64,000 nucleotides of DNA. Source: Chelativorans sp. Marseille-P2723 (GTDB taxonomy: Bacteria; Pseudomonadota; Alphaproteobacteria; Rhizobiales; Rhizobiaceae). Of this stretch, positions 9,149 through 18,750 are shown in pieces. The DNA lies in the NCBI RefSeq assembly GCF_902809845.1, contig NZ_CADDWI010000008.1, positions 62,001 to 126,000 on the forward strand, given 5' to 3'. The translations under genes and the position numbers were made by a program. Each line of letters starts with the position of its first letter. Position 1 is the first letter of the stretch. A model generated the notes under the pieces. That model saw nothing but the letters and a program-made list of their open reading frames with translations, had not been told where the DNA came from and ran no database searches.

Positions 9149-10537
9149 CTATTCATGGCGCACTCGACCCGCAATCCGCGCCACCAGATCCGCAAGCCCC
9201 TCAGGCCGGAATGCGCCTGCTGGGATTGCGCCGGCAAGCTCCTCATTTCCCGGAGGCATCACTGCCTGCGTGAAGCCGAGTTTTTCGGCTTCCTTGAGCC
9301 GGCTCGCCGCATGCGCCACCGGGCGAACTGCGCCAGACAGGCTGATTTCGCCGAAATAGACGCAATCGGCGGGCAGGGCAAGCCCGGTGAGAGATGAGAC
9401 AAGAGCAGCCGCTACGGCCAGATCGGCTGCAGGCTCCGTGATGCGGTAGCCGCCTGCGATGTTCAGATAGACATCGTGGGAGGAAAGGCGCACGCCGCAA
9501 TGAGCCTCCAACACAGCCAGGACCATGGAAAGCCTGGCTGAATCCCACCCTACGACCGCTCGTCGCGGAGTGCCGAGCGGCGAAGGCGCCACGAGTGCCT
9601 GAATCTCCACAAGAACCGGCCGTGTGCCTTCCATACCGGCAAAGACTGCAGCACCAGGCGCAGCCGCGCTCCGTTCACCGAGAAAAAGCTCCGATGGGTT
9701 GGGGACTTCGCGCAGACCCTTGTCGCCCATCTCGAATACGCCAATCTCATCGGTGGGCCCGAAACGGTTCTTGACCGTGCGCAAGATCCGGTAATGATGC
9801 CCTCCTTCGCCTTCGAAATAAAGCACGCCGTCCACCATGTGCTCCACTACTCGGGGGCCTGCGATCTGTCCTTCCTTGGTGACATGCCCAACGAGCACGA
9901 TTGCGGCGCCCGTGGATTTGGCATAGCGGATCATCCCCTGTGCGGACGCTCGAACCTGAGTGACCGTGCCCGGGGCCGAGTCCGCCGTATCGGTCCATGC
10001 CGTCTGGATGGAATCGAGAATCACGAGGTCCGGCCGCTTGCCTTCCGCTATGGTCGCCAGAATGTTCTCCACATTAGTTTCAGCAGCGAGCTCGACAGCG
10101 GTATGGGCCACGCCGAGGCGCTGGGCACGCAGGCGAATCTGCGCCACTGCCTCTTCGCCGGAAACATAGACAATACGATGGCCACGGGAGGCAAGGGCGG
10201 CCGCAGCCTGGGTGAGCAGCGTCGATTTTCCGATACCCGGGTCCCCACCCACCAGCAATGCAGAGCCGCGCACGAAACCGCCGCCCGTCACCCGGTCAAG
10301 TTCGCCAATGCCCGTAACAATACGCGGCGCGTCCTCGATGTCGCCGGATAGCGTCGTCAGCGCGACCGGCGTTCCGGGTCTTGCCCGGCGCAGCGATTGC
10401 GGGCCTGCGCCGATGCCACCGCCGGTTCCTTCCTCGACTAGCGTGTTCCACTCGCCGCAGCCATCGCACTTTCCGGCCCAGCGCGAATGGACGGTGCCGC
10501 AGTTCTGGCAGATGAATTGAGTCCGGGGCCTTGCCAT
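9149..10537 (-). CDS. radA: DNA repair protein RadA
   Basis: RadA is a RecA-like ATPase/helicase that extends recombination intermediates. The 462-residue protein starts with a four-cysteine zinc finger (FICQNCGTVHSRWAGKCDGC). Walker A GGDPGIGKST is near residue 97, Walker B DLVILDSIQT, and the RadA-specific KNRFG motif lies in TVKNRFGPTDEIG. The Lon-like C-terminal domain covers about residues 290-460. The length and every family motif are normal. The gene lies between alr and cvpA on the same strand. Confidence 0.96.
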   Translation of the reverse strand: MARPRTQFICQNCGTVHSRWAGKCDGCGEWNTLVEEGTGGGIGAGPQSLRRARPGTPVALTTLSGDIEDAPRIVTGIGELDRVTGGGFVRGSALLVGGDPGIGKSTLLTQAAAALASRGHRIVYVSGEEAVAQIRLRAQRLGVAHTAVELAAETNVENILATIAEGKRPDLVILDSIQTAWTDTADSAPGTVTQVRASAQGMIRYAKSTGAAIVLVGHVTKEGQIAGPRVVEHMVDGVLYFEGEGGHHYRILRTVKNRFGPTDEIGVFEMGDKGLREVPNPSELFLGERSAAAPGAAVFAGMEGTRPVLVEIQALVAPSPLGTPRRAVVGWDSARLSMVLAVLEAHCGVRLSSHDVYLNIAGGYRITEPAADLAVAAALVSSLTGLALPADCVYFGEISLSGAVRPVAHAASRLKEAEKLGFTQAVMPPGNEELAGAIPAGAFRPEGLADLVARIAGRVRHE

Positions 10538-10604
10538 CAGGAATTCGACCCGCTGCTTTCCACGGCTGCAGGCGGAGGGGGCGAGATGACCCTTTCAACT
10601 GCCC

Positions 10605-11756
10605 TCACGCTTCGCCTCCCACATATTCCCGATAGTAGCGCTGCCCGAGGGAGGTCAGCAGTTCATAAGCGATTGTGCCGGCCGCTTCGGCAACCGCGTC
10701 GATCGAAATGTTCGGCCCGAAAAGCTCAATATGGTCTCCAACCGCGACTGCGTCATGCCCAAGATCTGTTATGTCGAAAAGCGACAGATCCATGGTCACG
10801 CGCCCAAGAACGGGCACTTTCCTGCCTTGGATAAAACCTTCCGCCCCCTGTCCATCGACGCGCCGCAGGGGAACGCCCGCGCCGGAGGCGGCGCGATGAT
10901 AGCCATCCGCATAACCGACGGCGCATGTGGCGATGATGGAGTCGCGGGTAAGGGGAGCGGCTCCATAGCTGACGGTCGCCCCGGCGCGCACCTGCCGGAT
11001 CTGCACGATGCGGGCTTCAGCGGTCACGACCGGTTGCATGGGATTTGCTATGCCCCTCCATGGTGCGCCCCCGTAAAGAGCGATTCCCGGGCGCGTGAGG
11101 TCGGCAAGGAAATCACTTCCGAGGAAGATCCCCGCGGAGTTGGCGAGACTTGATTCGCTTTCTGCAAAAAGCGTCCGAACCTGTTGAAAGGACTCAAGCT
11201 GCCAGCGGTTCATAGGATGGTCGGGCTGATCGGAGCATGCAAGGTGACTCATGATCAGAAGCGGAGTGAGCGCGCCCGTCAGGGCGTTCTCCTCCACAAA
11301 GGCGCGTGCTCGCTGGGGCGTAAGCCCAAGCCGGTTCATGCCGGTATCCACATGGATGACGCAGGGGCGTGGGCGCTTCGCATCCCAGCCATGGGCCTCC
11401 CAGATGGAGATATCGCTTTGGGAATTGATGACGGGGATGAGCCGCGCATCTCGGTATGCTGATGCGGCTTCCGTCCCGAAAAGCCCAGTAAAAACGAAGA
11501 TTTCCGCCTCGGGAAGAAGCGCGCGCAGCGCCACTCCCTCATGGGGGAGGGCCACGAAGAAGCGGCGGCATCCCGCCGCCCATAAAGTTCTGGCCACCGG
11601 AGCGATGCCCAACCCATAGGCGTTGGCTTTCACCACGGCGGCCGTTCTGGCCGGCTTCGAGCGTTGCGAAAGCAGCCGGTAATTCGCTGCCAGAGCGGAG
11701 AGATCGACAGTGAGCCTGCCGCCTGCCAGATGGGGCGGCGGCCCCTTGCTCGTCAT
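10605..11756 (-). CDS. alr: Alanine racemase
   Basis: Alr interconverts L- and D-alanine for peptidoglycan. With the start at 11756 the protein is 383 residues, normal for the family. The frame remains open upstream to 11933, but that part overlaps the dnaB 3' end and is not Alr-like. The PLP lysine is in AVVKANAYGLG, and the catalytic tyrosine is in GATVSYGAAPLTRD near residue 262. HVDTGMNRLGL is also typical. The start is 17 bp after the dnaB stop, giving the common alphaproteobacterial order dnaB-alr-radA. Confidence 0.94.
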   Translation of the reverse strand: MTSKGPPPHLAGGRLTVDLSALAANYRLLSQRSKPARTAAVVKANAYGLGIAPVARTLWAAGCRRFFVALPHEGVALRALLPEAEIFVFTGLFGTEAASAYRDARLIPVINSQSDISIWEAHGWDAKRPRPCVIHVDTGMNRLGLTPQRARAFVEENALTGALTPLLIMSHLACSDQPDHPMNRWQLESFQQVRTLFAESESSLANSAGIFLGSDFLADLTRPGIALYGGAPWRGIANPMQPVVTAEARIVQIRQVRAGATVSYGAAPLTRDSIIATCAVGYADGYHRAASGAGVPLRRVDGQGAEGFIQGRKVPVLGRVTMDLSLFDITDLGHDAVAVGDHIELFGPNISIDAVAEAAGTIAYELLTSLGQRYYREYVGGEA

Positions 11757-11773
11757 TTGCGGCGCATAGGACA

Positions 11774-13264
11774 CTAATCGAAACGCTCCGGCAGGTGTGA
11801 ATCGTCTGCAAGGTCGGAGAAGCGGGTGAACTCGCCTTGGAACCCTAGCGAAACGGTGCCCGTTGGACCATGGCGCTGTTTTGCAATGATGACTTCGGCC
11901 TTGCCACGTGCCTCGTTCATCTCGGCTTCCCACTTCAGATACTCTTCCGTGCCCGGCTTGGGCTCGCGATTCTTGAGATAATATTCCTCGCGATAGACGA
12001 ATAGAACCACGTCGGCGTCCTGCTCGATCGAGCCTGATTCGCGCAAGTCGGAAAGCTGCGGGCGTTTGTCGTCGCGGCTTTCCACTTGGCGGGAAAGCTG
12101 CGACAGCGCGACGATGGGCACTCCCAATTCCTTCGCAAGCGCCTTCAGCCCCGTGGTTATTTCGGTAATCTCCTGCACACGGTTCTGCTGGGCGCGGGCC
12201 GAGGAGCCTTGCATGAGCTGCACATAGTCAATGACGAGAACATCAAGCCCGCGCTGGCGCTTGAGCCGGCGCGCGCGGGCGGCAAGCTGGGCGATGGAGA
12301 TGCCACCGGTCTGGTCGATGAAAAGCGGGATCTTCTGCATCATCTGGGCGCAGCCGACCAGCTTCTCGAAATCGGCCTCCGTAATCTCGCCGCGCCGGAT
12401 CTTGGAAGAAGGGATTTCCGTCTGCTCGGAAATGATACGCGTGGCAAGCTGCTCCGACGACATTTCCAGCGAGAAGAAGCCGACGACGCCGCCATTGGCC
12501 GCCTTGAAGGAGCCGTCCGCCTGCTGTACCGGCTCGTAAGCGGAAGCAATGTTGTAGGCGATATTGGTGGCCAGCGAGGTTTTTCCCATGCCGGGGCGGC
12601 CAGCCAGGATGATAAGGTCGGAGGGTTGCAACCCCCCCATGCGCAGGTCGAGATCGCGAAGGCCCGTGGCAATGCCGGAAAGATGGCCGTCGCGCATGAA
12701 TGCGGCATTGGCCATGTCGATTGCGGTCTTGGTGGCATCGCCGAAGCTCTCGAACCCCCCGTCGTAGCGGCCGGTTTCGGCCAGTTCGAAGAGGCGCCGC
12801 TCCGCATCCTCTATTTGGGCCTGTGGCGCCATGTCCACCGGCGCGTCATAGGCGATGTTGACCATATCCTCGCCGACGGTGATAAGCGCGCGCCGAATGG
12901 CGAGATCGTAAATCGCGCGGCCATAATCGGCGGCATTGATGACGGTGACCGCCTCGGCCGCGAGGCGGGCGAGGTATTGCGCCACTGTCATTTCGCCGAC
13001 CTTCTCGTTGGCCGGCAAAAACGTCTTCATCGTCACCGGATTGGCAACCTTGCCCATGCGGATGAGCTCGCCCGCCACCGAGTAGATCTTGCGATGCAAC
13101 GGCTCGTAGAAATGATCGGGCTTCAGAAAGTCGGAAACCCGGTAGAAGGCATCGTTGTTGACGAGGATCGCGCCGAGAAGCGCCTGCTCGGCTTCAATGT
13201 TGTTGGGCGCTTCACGATAAAGAGGCGTTTCCGCCGTATCCAACCTGCGGGCTGCGTCAGCCAT
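11774..13264 (-). CDS. dnaB: Replicative DNA helicase DnaB
   Basis: DnaB unwinds DNA at the replication fork as a hexamer. The 496-residue protein has the N-terminal DnaB domain (APNNIEAEQALLGAILVNNDAF), a linker, and the RecA-like C-terminal domain. Walker A is GRPGMGKTSLATNIA near residue 225, Walker B LDVLVIDYVQLM, and SQLSRQVESRDDKRP is the conserved late block. There is no intein. About 216 bp separate it from cfa upstream; its promoter is presumably there. The genes alr, radA, cvpA and purF follow on the same strand. Confidence 0.97.
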   Translation of the reverse strand: MADAARRLDTAETPLYREAPNNIEAEQALLGAILVNNDAFYRVSDFLKPDHFYEPLHRKIYSVAGELIRMGKVANPVTMKTFLPANEKVGEMTVAQYLARLAAEAVTVINAADYGRAIYDLAIRRALITVGEDMVNIAYDAPVDMAPQAQIEDAERRLFELAETGRYDGGFESFGDATKTAIDMANAAFMRDGHLSGIATGLRDLDLRMGGLQPSDLIILAGRPGMGKTSLATNIAYNIASAYEPVQQADGSFKAANGGVVGFFSLEMSSEQLATRIISEQTEIPSSKIRRGEITEADFEKLVGCAQMMQKIPLFIDQTGGISIAQLAARARRLKRQRGLDVLVIDYVQLMQGSSARAQQNRVQEITEITTGLKALAKELGVPIVALSQLSRQVESRDDKRPQLSDLRESGSIEQDADVVLFVYREEYYLKNREPKPGTEEYLKWEAEMNEARGKAEVIIAKQRHGPTGTVSLGFQGEFTRFSDLADDSHLPERFD

Positions 13265-13480
13265 AAACTCTTTCCACTGTCAGAACTGGCTGCCGGAAAA
13301 CAAGCGGATAGGATCCGGCACCCCCCGCGTCCCTCCTAGCCGTCAGACGCTTGCATTGTCAGCCGTCTTGCCCACATTCCGCGAAAAAGCACCCGATATC
13401 CACCGAACGGAAGGGGATAATGTCTGTCAGGCGCTTCTTTGCTTGACAGCGAATCGGAAACGCTTGCGCCAGTATCATGC

Positions 13481-14728
13481 CTATTCCGCCGCGGCCTTGA
13501 ACACCCCACCAGGTGAGGCGAGCTGTCTTTCCACTTCTGCGATGTAGTCGCGGGTGAGCGGCAGGGCGTCCCGCCGCTTGGCTAGCTGGATCTGGAAGTT
13601 CACCATCTCCTGCCAGCGGAAGGAGGCTTCCGAGCCGGTAAGATAGAACTCCCACATACGCGCGAATCGCTCGTCGTAGATCTCCACCGCCTTTTCGCGA
13701 TTGGCCGCGAATCGCTCGCGCCAGTGCTTCAGTGTCTCGGCATAATGGAGCCGCAGCACCTCAATGTCCGTAACGATGAGGCCGGACTTCTCGATTGCAG
13801 GTAAAATCTCCGACAGGGAGGGGATGTAGCCTCCAGGAAAAATATACTTGCGGATGAAGGCGTTCGTCACCGAAGGGCCGGTGCTTCGACCGATCGTATG
13901 CAGGAGCATGACGCCGTCGTCAGGCATGAGACGGGCACATTTGTCGAAGAAGGTGCGGTAATGGTTGATGCCCACATGCTCGAACATTCCAACCGATACG
14001 ATCCTGTCGAACGGGCCGGTGAGCGCGCGATAGTCCACGATCTCGAAGCGAGCCTTGTCGGAAAGCTGAGCTTCCTGCGCACGTTTCTGGGCAACGGCAT
14101 GCTGCTCTTCTGATAGCGTGACGCCGAGCACCTCGGCATCGAACTGCCGCGCGATTTCCAGTCCAAGGCCGCCCCAACCCGATCCAATATCAAGCACTTT
14201 CTGACCCGGCTTGAGGTCGAGCTTTGCCATGATGTGGTGCTTCTTGGCGCGTTGCGCCTCCTCCAGCGTCATGTCCGAGCGGGGGAAATAGGCGCAGGAA
14301 TACTGCATATCCTCGTCGAGGAAGAGTTTGTACAGCTCGCCTGAAAGGTCGTAATGGCGCGCCACATTGCGCTTGGAGCGGCCGGCGGGATTGAACTGAT
14401 GCAGCCGGCGGAAAAGGTAGCGTATGCCTTCGCCGATCCTCACGGCGAACGCTTCCCTGCCACCGTGGCCGAAATTCTGATAGGCAATCTTGAGGAGAGC
14501 AAGGATGTCTCCCTCAAGAAAATCAATCTGCTCTTCCATGTACATTTCAGGCACCGCGAGCATCGGGTCGAGTGCTATGGCCCTTTCGGCGTGTTTGGAA
14601 TGGACCACTATGTGTACGGGCTGTCCCGATCCGTCGCCGAAGTGGTGCACAGCTCCTTCGGCATCGGTGATGGTCAGCTTTCCAGTCTTTATCAGGCGCG
14701 ATACAAACTTATGCAGCAAAGGATTCAT
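13481..14728 (-). CDS. cfa: Cyclopropane-fatty-acyl-phospholipid synthase family methyltransferase
   Basis: This family adds a methylene bridge from S-adenosylmethionine to unsaturated phospholipid acyl chains. The 415-residue protein has a variable N-terminal domain and a SAM-binding fold with VLDIGSGWGGLGLEIA near residue 195. SVGMFEHVGINHYRTFF and FIRKYIFPGGYIPSL are characteristic of the Cfa family. An ATG 12 bases upstream (14740) is possible, but the ATG at 14728 has a G-rich site at the right distance and the usual MNPLLHKF start. Rhizobia often have two Cfa paralogues, so the symbol is tentative. Confidence 0.85.
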   Translation of the reverse strand: MNPLLHKFVSRLIKTGKLTITDAEGAVHHFGDGSGQPVHIVVHSKHAERAIALDPMLAVPEMYMEEQIDFLEGDILALLKIAYQNFGHGGREAFAVRIGEGIRYLFRRLHQFNPAGRSKRNVARHYDLSGELYKLFLDEDMQYSCAYFPRSDMTLEEAQRAKKHHIMAKLDLKPGQKVLDIGSGWGGLGLEIARQFDAEVLGVTLSEEQHAVAQKRAQEAQLSDKARFEIVDYRALTGPFDRIVSVGMFEHVGINHYRTFFDKCARLMPDDGVMLLHTIGRSTGPSVTNAFIRKYIFPGGYIPSLSEILPAIEKSGLIVTDIEVLRLHYAETLKHWRERFAANREKAVEIYDERFARMWEFYLTGSEASFRWQEMVNFQIQLAKRRDALPLTRDYIAEVERQLASPGGVFKAAAE

Positions 14729-14954
14729 TACGACCCCCATCCTGGGAGATAACGATTATGTAGGGTTCCTTTGCCATTGAAAAGCCTTTGCTTATGAGCT
14801 TCAAGAGGCCCGCTCGCAATGCTTTTGCCGCCGGGGAGGGTGTACGGCGGAGCCGTACCATTTTTGCGATCTCCAGACCGATCCCCGTATCTCTGATTAA
14901 TCCCTTCCCGGTAAGTGCAGCAATGGGTTGTGGCGCTTGAGACGCGGCCCAGCC

Positions 14955-14985
14955 ATAAAAAAACCGGGCGGTAACGCCCGGTTTT
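14955..14985 (-). terminator. Rho-independent terminator after rplI
   Basis: Read on the minus strand, a 9-bp stem (14975-14983 with 14962-14970) with a 4-base loop is followed by a run of seven U residues at 14955-14961. It lies about 20 bp past the rplI stop, so it should end the rpsF-rpsR-rplI transcript before cfa. Confidence 0.9.
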
Positions 14986-15006
14986 AGCATGTGACTATTT
15001 GTTACC

Positions 15007-15624
15007 TCAGGCGGTCTCTCCGCCACCTTGTGAAGGCGCGGTCTGTTCCTCCGAATCCTCATCGAACTCGGCATTTGGATCGAAGAATGCCTCGGGCCGC
15101 GCGCTCTCGTTAATGCCCTCGCCATAGATTGCTTCAGCCGAGTCGAGCGTCTCGCCCCGTGCCTGACGCTCTGCCTCCTCCGGCGAGCGGGCGACATTAA
15201 GAGAGATCGTGGCCGTTACTTCCGGATGAAGGGCGATGTCGACATTGGTGATGCCGATTGCCTTGATGGGCTGGTTCAGATCGACCTGGTTGCGGCCGAT
15301 CTTGAAACCTTCATTGGCAAGCACTTCAACGATATCGCGCGCGGAAACGGAGCCGTACAACTGCCCGGTCTCCGCAGCCGAGCGGATAATGGAGAAGCTC
15401 ATTCCGTCGAGTTTCTCGGAAACCTGTTCGGCTTCGTTCTTGCGTTCCAGATTACGCGCTTCGAGTTCGACACGCTGCGCTTCGTACTTCTTGCGGTTGG
15501 CTTCGCTGGCCCGCAGAGCCTTGCCCTGAGGCAGCAGATAATTACGCGCAAAGCCGTCCTTGACCTTCACCACGTCGCCCATCTGGCCAAGGCGCGGGAT
15601 ACGTTCCAGCAGGATGATTTCCAT
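15007..15624 (-). CDS. rplI: 50S ribosomal protein L9
   Basis: L9 binds 23S rRNA at the base of the L1 stalk. The 205-residue protein starts [16 protein letters not shown] and carries [18 protein letters not shown], both diagnostic, followed by the long central helix (about 40-78) and the C-terminal domain. A frame extension to 15651 adds nine unlikely residues and was left out. An acidic Glu/Asp-rich tail of about 45 residues makes it longer than E. coli L9, as in other rhizobia. It is the last gene of the S6-S18-L9 operon. Confidence 0.96.
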   Translation of the reverse strand: MEIILLERIPRLGQMGDVVKVKDGFARNYLLPQGKALRASEANRKKYEAQRVELEARNLERKNEAEQVSEKLDGMSFSIIRSAAETGQLYGSVSARDIVEVLANEGFKIGRNQVDLNQPIKAIGITNVDIALHPEVTATISLNVARSPEEAERQARGETLDSAEAIYGEGINESARPEAFFDPNAEFDEDSEEQTAPSQGGGETA

Positions 15625-15811
15625 GTCCCGTTTCCTTTTGACTCCCGGCAATGTCCGGGCCTGAATATGGGAGGCAGGTCAGGAAACGGGCCTTGCGGCT
15701 TGTTCGCTGTCCTGCCTTTAGGGCAGTTAGGGGCTTGAAGGCTTCTGCCGCATAGCCCCAACTCGGGATTTTTTGCATTCCCCTTCCGTCCCGTGGCGGA
15801 AAGGGAGAGGA

Positions 15812-15831
15812 GGGCGCTTCAAGGAGCGCCC
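15812..15831 (-). other. Hairpin between rpsR and rplI
   Basis: A 7-bp GC stem (15812-15818 with 15825-15831) with a 6-base loop lies 11 bp past the rpsR stop, inside the 217-bp gap before rplI. There is no U-run, so it is not a strong terminator. It could act as a processing or stability element that sets the S18:L9 ratio. The rest of the gap holds no convincing gene. Confidence 0.4.
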
Positions 15832-15841
15832 GCCCCTGACA

Positions 15842-16090
15842 TTACTTCACAACGTAGGGCAGCAGGCCCAGGAAACGGGCTCGCTTGATGGCGCGCGCAA
15901 GCTCGCGCTGCTTCTTCTGGCTTACCGCCGTGATCCGGGACGGAACGATCTTTCCGCGCTCGGAAATATAGCGCTGCAAAAGCTTGACGTCCTTGTAATC
16001 GATCCTCGGTGCATTGGCGCCGGAGAAGGGGCAGGTCTTGCGGCGGCGATGGAAGGGGCGCCGCGTTGGAATCTGATTGATGTCGACCAT
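15842..16090 (-). CDS. rpsR: 30S ribosomal protein S18
   Basis: S18 is an 82-residue basic protein of the small subunit platform that pairs with S6. The family block [10 protein letters not shown] is followed by [19 protein letters not shown] and [14 protein letters not shown]. Length and motifs are normal. Its ATG shares one base with the rpsF stop (TAATG on the minus strand), so the two partner proteins are translationally coupled. Confidence 0.97.
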   Translation of the reverse strand: MVDINQIPTRRPFHRRRKTCPFSGANAPRIDYKDVKLLQRYISERGKIVPSRITAVSQKKQRELARAIKRARFLGLLPYVVK

Positions 16091-16497
16091 TACTCAGCGG
16101 CCTCCTCGGTGCGCGCGCGGCGGGGGCGATCCTCGTCCTGATCCCTGCGGCGGGGACCGCGATCGCTACGGTCATCGCGGCGCTGCATCATGGCCGAAGG
16201 ACCTTGTTCATGCTCATCGACGCGGATGGTCAGGAAGCGCAGGATGTCCTCCGAAAGGCTCATCTGCCGCTCCATCTCCTTGACGGATTCTGCCGGAGCG
16301 TCGAGGTCCATGAGGGTGAAGTAAGCCTTGCGGTTCTTCTTGATGCGGTAGGCGAGGGATTTGACCCCCCAGTTCTCTGTCCGGCCAACCTTGCCGCCGC
16401 CAGCCTCGATCACACCCTTGAACTGTTCCACAAGAGCGTCGACCTGCTGCTGCGAGAGGTCCTGCCGGGCAAGAAACACATGTTCGTAAAGTGCCAT
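16090..16497 (-). CDS. rpsF: 30S ribosomal protein S6
   Basis: S6 forms a heterodimer with S18 on 16S rRNA. From the ATG at 16497 the protein is 135 residues, beginning [15 protein letters not shown] and containing [20 protein letters not shown], both diagnostic. The frame is open to 16590 but those 31 residues have no S6 character. The C-terminal 30 residues form an Arg/Asp-rich charged tail, which is common in alphaproteobacterial S6. It is the first gene of the operon. Confidence 0.96.
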   Translation of the reverse strand: MALYEHVFLARQDLSQQQVDALVEQFKGVIEAGGGKVGRTENWGVKSLAYRIKKNRKAYFTLMDLDAPAESVKEMERQMSLSEDILRFLTIRVDEHEQGPSAMMQRRDDRSDRGPRRRDQDEDRPRRARTEEAAE

Positions 16498-16701
16498 TGT
16501 CTTGCCTTTCTTCTTTCTGTCACCGGATCCAGCGGCTAAAGCCTCAGCGACCTCTCCTGTCCGGAAATTCGGCATAGAAGAAAGGCGCATACGAGACGGT
16601 CGAGAGCGGAGACACGGGAGGCGGAAGCACCTTCGTCTTCACGACGGGCGATATTGCCCGGCCCTCCGTTCAGCCCCCGGCTGAGACCGGCAGACGGCGC
16701 G

Positions 16702-16729
16702 TATATACAGCGTTATGACAGCGATGCAA
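16702..16729 (-). promoter_or_regulatory. Sigma-70 promoter of the rpsF operon
   Basis: On the minus strand, TTGCAT (16729-16724) and TATATA (16707-16702) are separated by 16 bp. This is a good match to the housekeeping consensus and lies about 205 bp before the S6 start. It leaves a long leader in which S6:S18 autoregulation would be possible; I did not identify a specific fold there. The remaining DNA from 16498 to 16744 shows no gene. Confidence 0.6.
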
Positions 16730-16744
16730 GCCTTGGCACGCGGA

Positions 16745-17506
16745 TCACGCTTTCAGCTTGTAGCCGGTTCTGAAAATCCACCACACCAGCGCCAGGCATA
16801 AAAGCAGGAAGAACATGATCATTAGGATGCTGACTTCCACACTGACATCCGAGGTCTCATAGAAGCTCCAGCGGAAGCCGCTGATGAGATACAGGACGGG
16901 ATTGAGCAGCGTGACCTTCTGCCAGAACTCCGGCAGCATCTCGATGGAGTAGAAGGAGCCGCCAAGGAAGACAAGGGGAGTGACGATCAGCAATGGAATG
17001 AGCTGAAGCTTCTCGAAATTGTCCGCCCAGATGCCGATGATGAAGCCGAAAAGGCTGAAGGTCACCGCCGTCAGTATCATGAAGAAGAGCATCCAGAAGG
17101 GATGCCGGACTTCCATCGGAACGAACAGATGCGCAGTCGCCAGGATGATGGCGCCGAGTATGAGTGACTTGGTTGCCGCTGCACCCACATAGCCGAGCAG
17201 AATCTCCACAAAGGAAACCGGTGCAGACAGAACCTCATAGATCGTTCCGACAAATTTCGGGAAATAGATGGCAAATGAAGCACTGGAGATGGAGTTCTGA
17301 AGGAGTGTCAGCATCATGAGCCCGGGCACGATGAAGGCGCCGTAAGGCACGCCGTCTATCTCGTCGATCCGGCTGCCGATGGCCGCGCCGAAAACGATGA
17401 AATAAAGCGAGGTGGAAAGCACGGGCGAGACCACGCTTTGAAGCAGGGTGCGGCGCATGCGCGCCATCTCGTATAGATATATTGACCTGACAGCCTCGAA
17501 ATTCAC
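16745..17506 (-). CDS. ABC-2 type transporter permease
   Basis: The 253-residue integral membrane protein has six predicted helices and the ABC-2 pattern, including [42 protein letters not shown] and [20 protein letters not shown] (DrrB/NodJ type signature region). It starts with GTG, which overlaps the TGA stop of the ATPase gene. The two form an exporter, probably of a lipid, polysaccharide or drug. The substrate is not evident from the neighbours. Confidence 0.88.
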   Translation of the reverse strand: MNFEAVRSIYLYEMARMRRTLLQSVVSPVLSTSLYFIVFGAAIGSRIDEIDGVPYGAFIVPGLMMLTLLQNSISSASFAIYFPKFVGTIYEVLSAPVSFVEILLGYVGAAATKSLILGAIILATAHLFVPMEVRHPFWMLFFMILTAVTFSLFGFIIGIWADNFEKLQLIPLLIVTPLVFLGGSFYSIEMLPEFWQKVTLLNPVLYLISGFRWSFYETSDVSVEVSILMIMFFLLLCLALVWWIFRTGYKLKA

Positions 17507-18429
17507 CTTGCTTCCTCCACCAGGCTCACGAAGATGTCCTCAAGCGAACTCTGCTCGGTATCGAGGTCCTTGACAGGAATGCCTTCGCGGTTGAGATCCG
17601 CAAGGAGGGAACCGATGCCGGTGCGCTCATCCTGCGTGTTGTAGCTATAGACGAGCTGCCGGCCACCATCCTCGATGGCCAAATCGTAGCGGGTGAGCAT
17701 CTGCGGCAGGACGTTGATCGGGGTGCTGAGCGCAACGGTAAGCCGCTTCCTGCCCAGCTTGCGCATGAGCTCCGCTTTCTCTTCCACGAGAAGGAGCCTT
17801 CCATGGTTGATGACGCCAACCCGGTCCGCGATCTCCTCGGCCTCCTCGATATAGTGTGTCGTCAATATGATGGTGACGCCCCTGTCACGAAGGCCGCGTA
17901 CGAGCTGCCACATCTCCTTGCGCAGTTCCACGTCCACGCCCGCCGTCGGTTCGTCGAGGAACAGAATTTGCGGCTCATGCGCCAGTGCCTTGGCGATCAT
18001 GACACGCCGCTTCATGCCGCCGGAAAGTGTGAGGATCCTGCTGTCTTTCTTATCCCACAGGGAAAGATCGCGGAGGATCTTCTCGCAAAGGGCGGGATCA
18101 GGCTTCTTGCCGAACAGCCCGCGGCTGTAATTGACCGTGGCCCAGACTGTCTCAAAGGTCTCTACATACAATTCCTGCGGAACCAGCCCGATGAGCTGAC
18201 GGGCTGCACGATAGTCGCGAATGATGTCGTTGCCGCGGACCGTCACGCTGCCGGTTGTCGGAGTGACGAGACCGCAGATGATGGAGATCAGCGTGGTCTT
18301 GCCGGCCCCGTTCGGGCCGAGAAGAGCCAGGATCTCGCCATTTTCTATGTCGAGATTGACTTCCTGGAGGGCGGTAAAGCCGCCATCATAGGTCTTGGTG
18401 AGCTTGTTGACAGAAATGGCATGTTGCAT
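17503..18429 (-). CDS. ABC transporter ATP-binding protein (ABC-2 exporter partner)
   Basis: From the ATG at 18429 the protein is 308 residues. The longer open frame to 18588 adds 53 residues unlike the family. Walker A is [14 protein letters not shown] near residue 40, the signature [15 protein letters not shown], Walker [13 protein letters not shown], and the switch histidine in [19 protein letters not shown]. The CcmA/NodI/DrrA-like C-terminal region (about 220-308) is present. It energises the permease encoded directly after it, with a 4-base stop/start overlap. Confidence 0.9.
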   Translation of the reverse strand: MQHAISVNKLTKTYDGGFTALQEVNLDIENGEILALLGPNGAGKTTLISIICGLVTPTTGSVTVRGNDIIRDYRAARQLIGLVPQELYVETFETVWATVNYSRGLFGKKPDPALCEKILRDLSLWDKKDSRILTLSGGMKRRVMIAKALAHEPQILFLDEPTAGVDVELRKEMWQLVRGLRDRGVTIILTTHYIEEAEEIADRVGVINHGRLLLVEEKAELMRKLGRKRLTVALSTPINVLPQMLTRYDLAIEDGGRQLVYSYNTQDERTGIGSLLADLNREGIPVKDLDTEQSSLEDIFVSLVEEAR

Positions 18430-18750
18430 GGAAACCGTCGAGCGAGCTTGAGGGGCGAATAAATTCGATCTGCCTGGAAGACCGGGCGTGTCGCCGTGGC
18501 TGGCCTCATATATGTGGATTCCCACCACGTTGCCATAGGGCGGAGACCCGGCCGATACGTAATGACTGGAGGAGCAGCAAGGGCCCAAAGTCCTGCGGGC
18601 CTTCCAAGCACCCTCGAATAATTTCGGCGCGTCAGCGAGAAGGGTATCTATCGCGCGAGCGGAGGCTTGACGGAAGCGGCATGTTGCGCCACCACCTGCG
18701 TCGCGGAAAACGGTTCAAAACAGCGATAAGCGGTCAAATCGGAGAGCCAG
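18430..18750. other. Divergent intergenic region, ABC exporter / fabD
   Basis: This 321-bp stretch separates divergent genes and must hold promoters for both. I see no gene in it. A CTTGAC at 18666 resembles a -35 box for fabD but has no good -10 at the right distance, so I call no promoter. fabD has the ribosome site GGAGAG at about 18740. Confidence 0.5.

Noticed and set aside
12086-13339. 417-codon plus-strand open frame opposite dnaB
   Set aside because: Antisense shadow of dnaB without ribosome site or protein family features.
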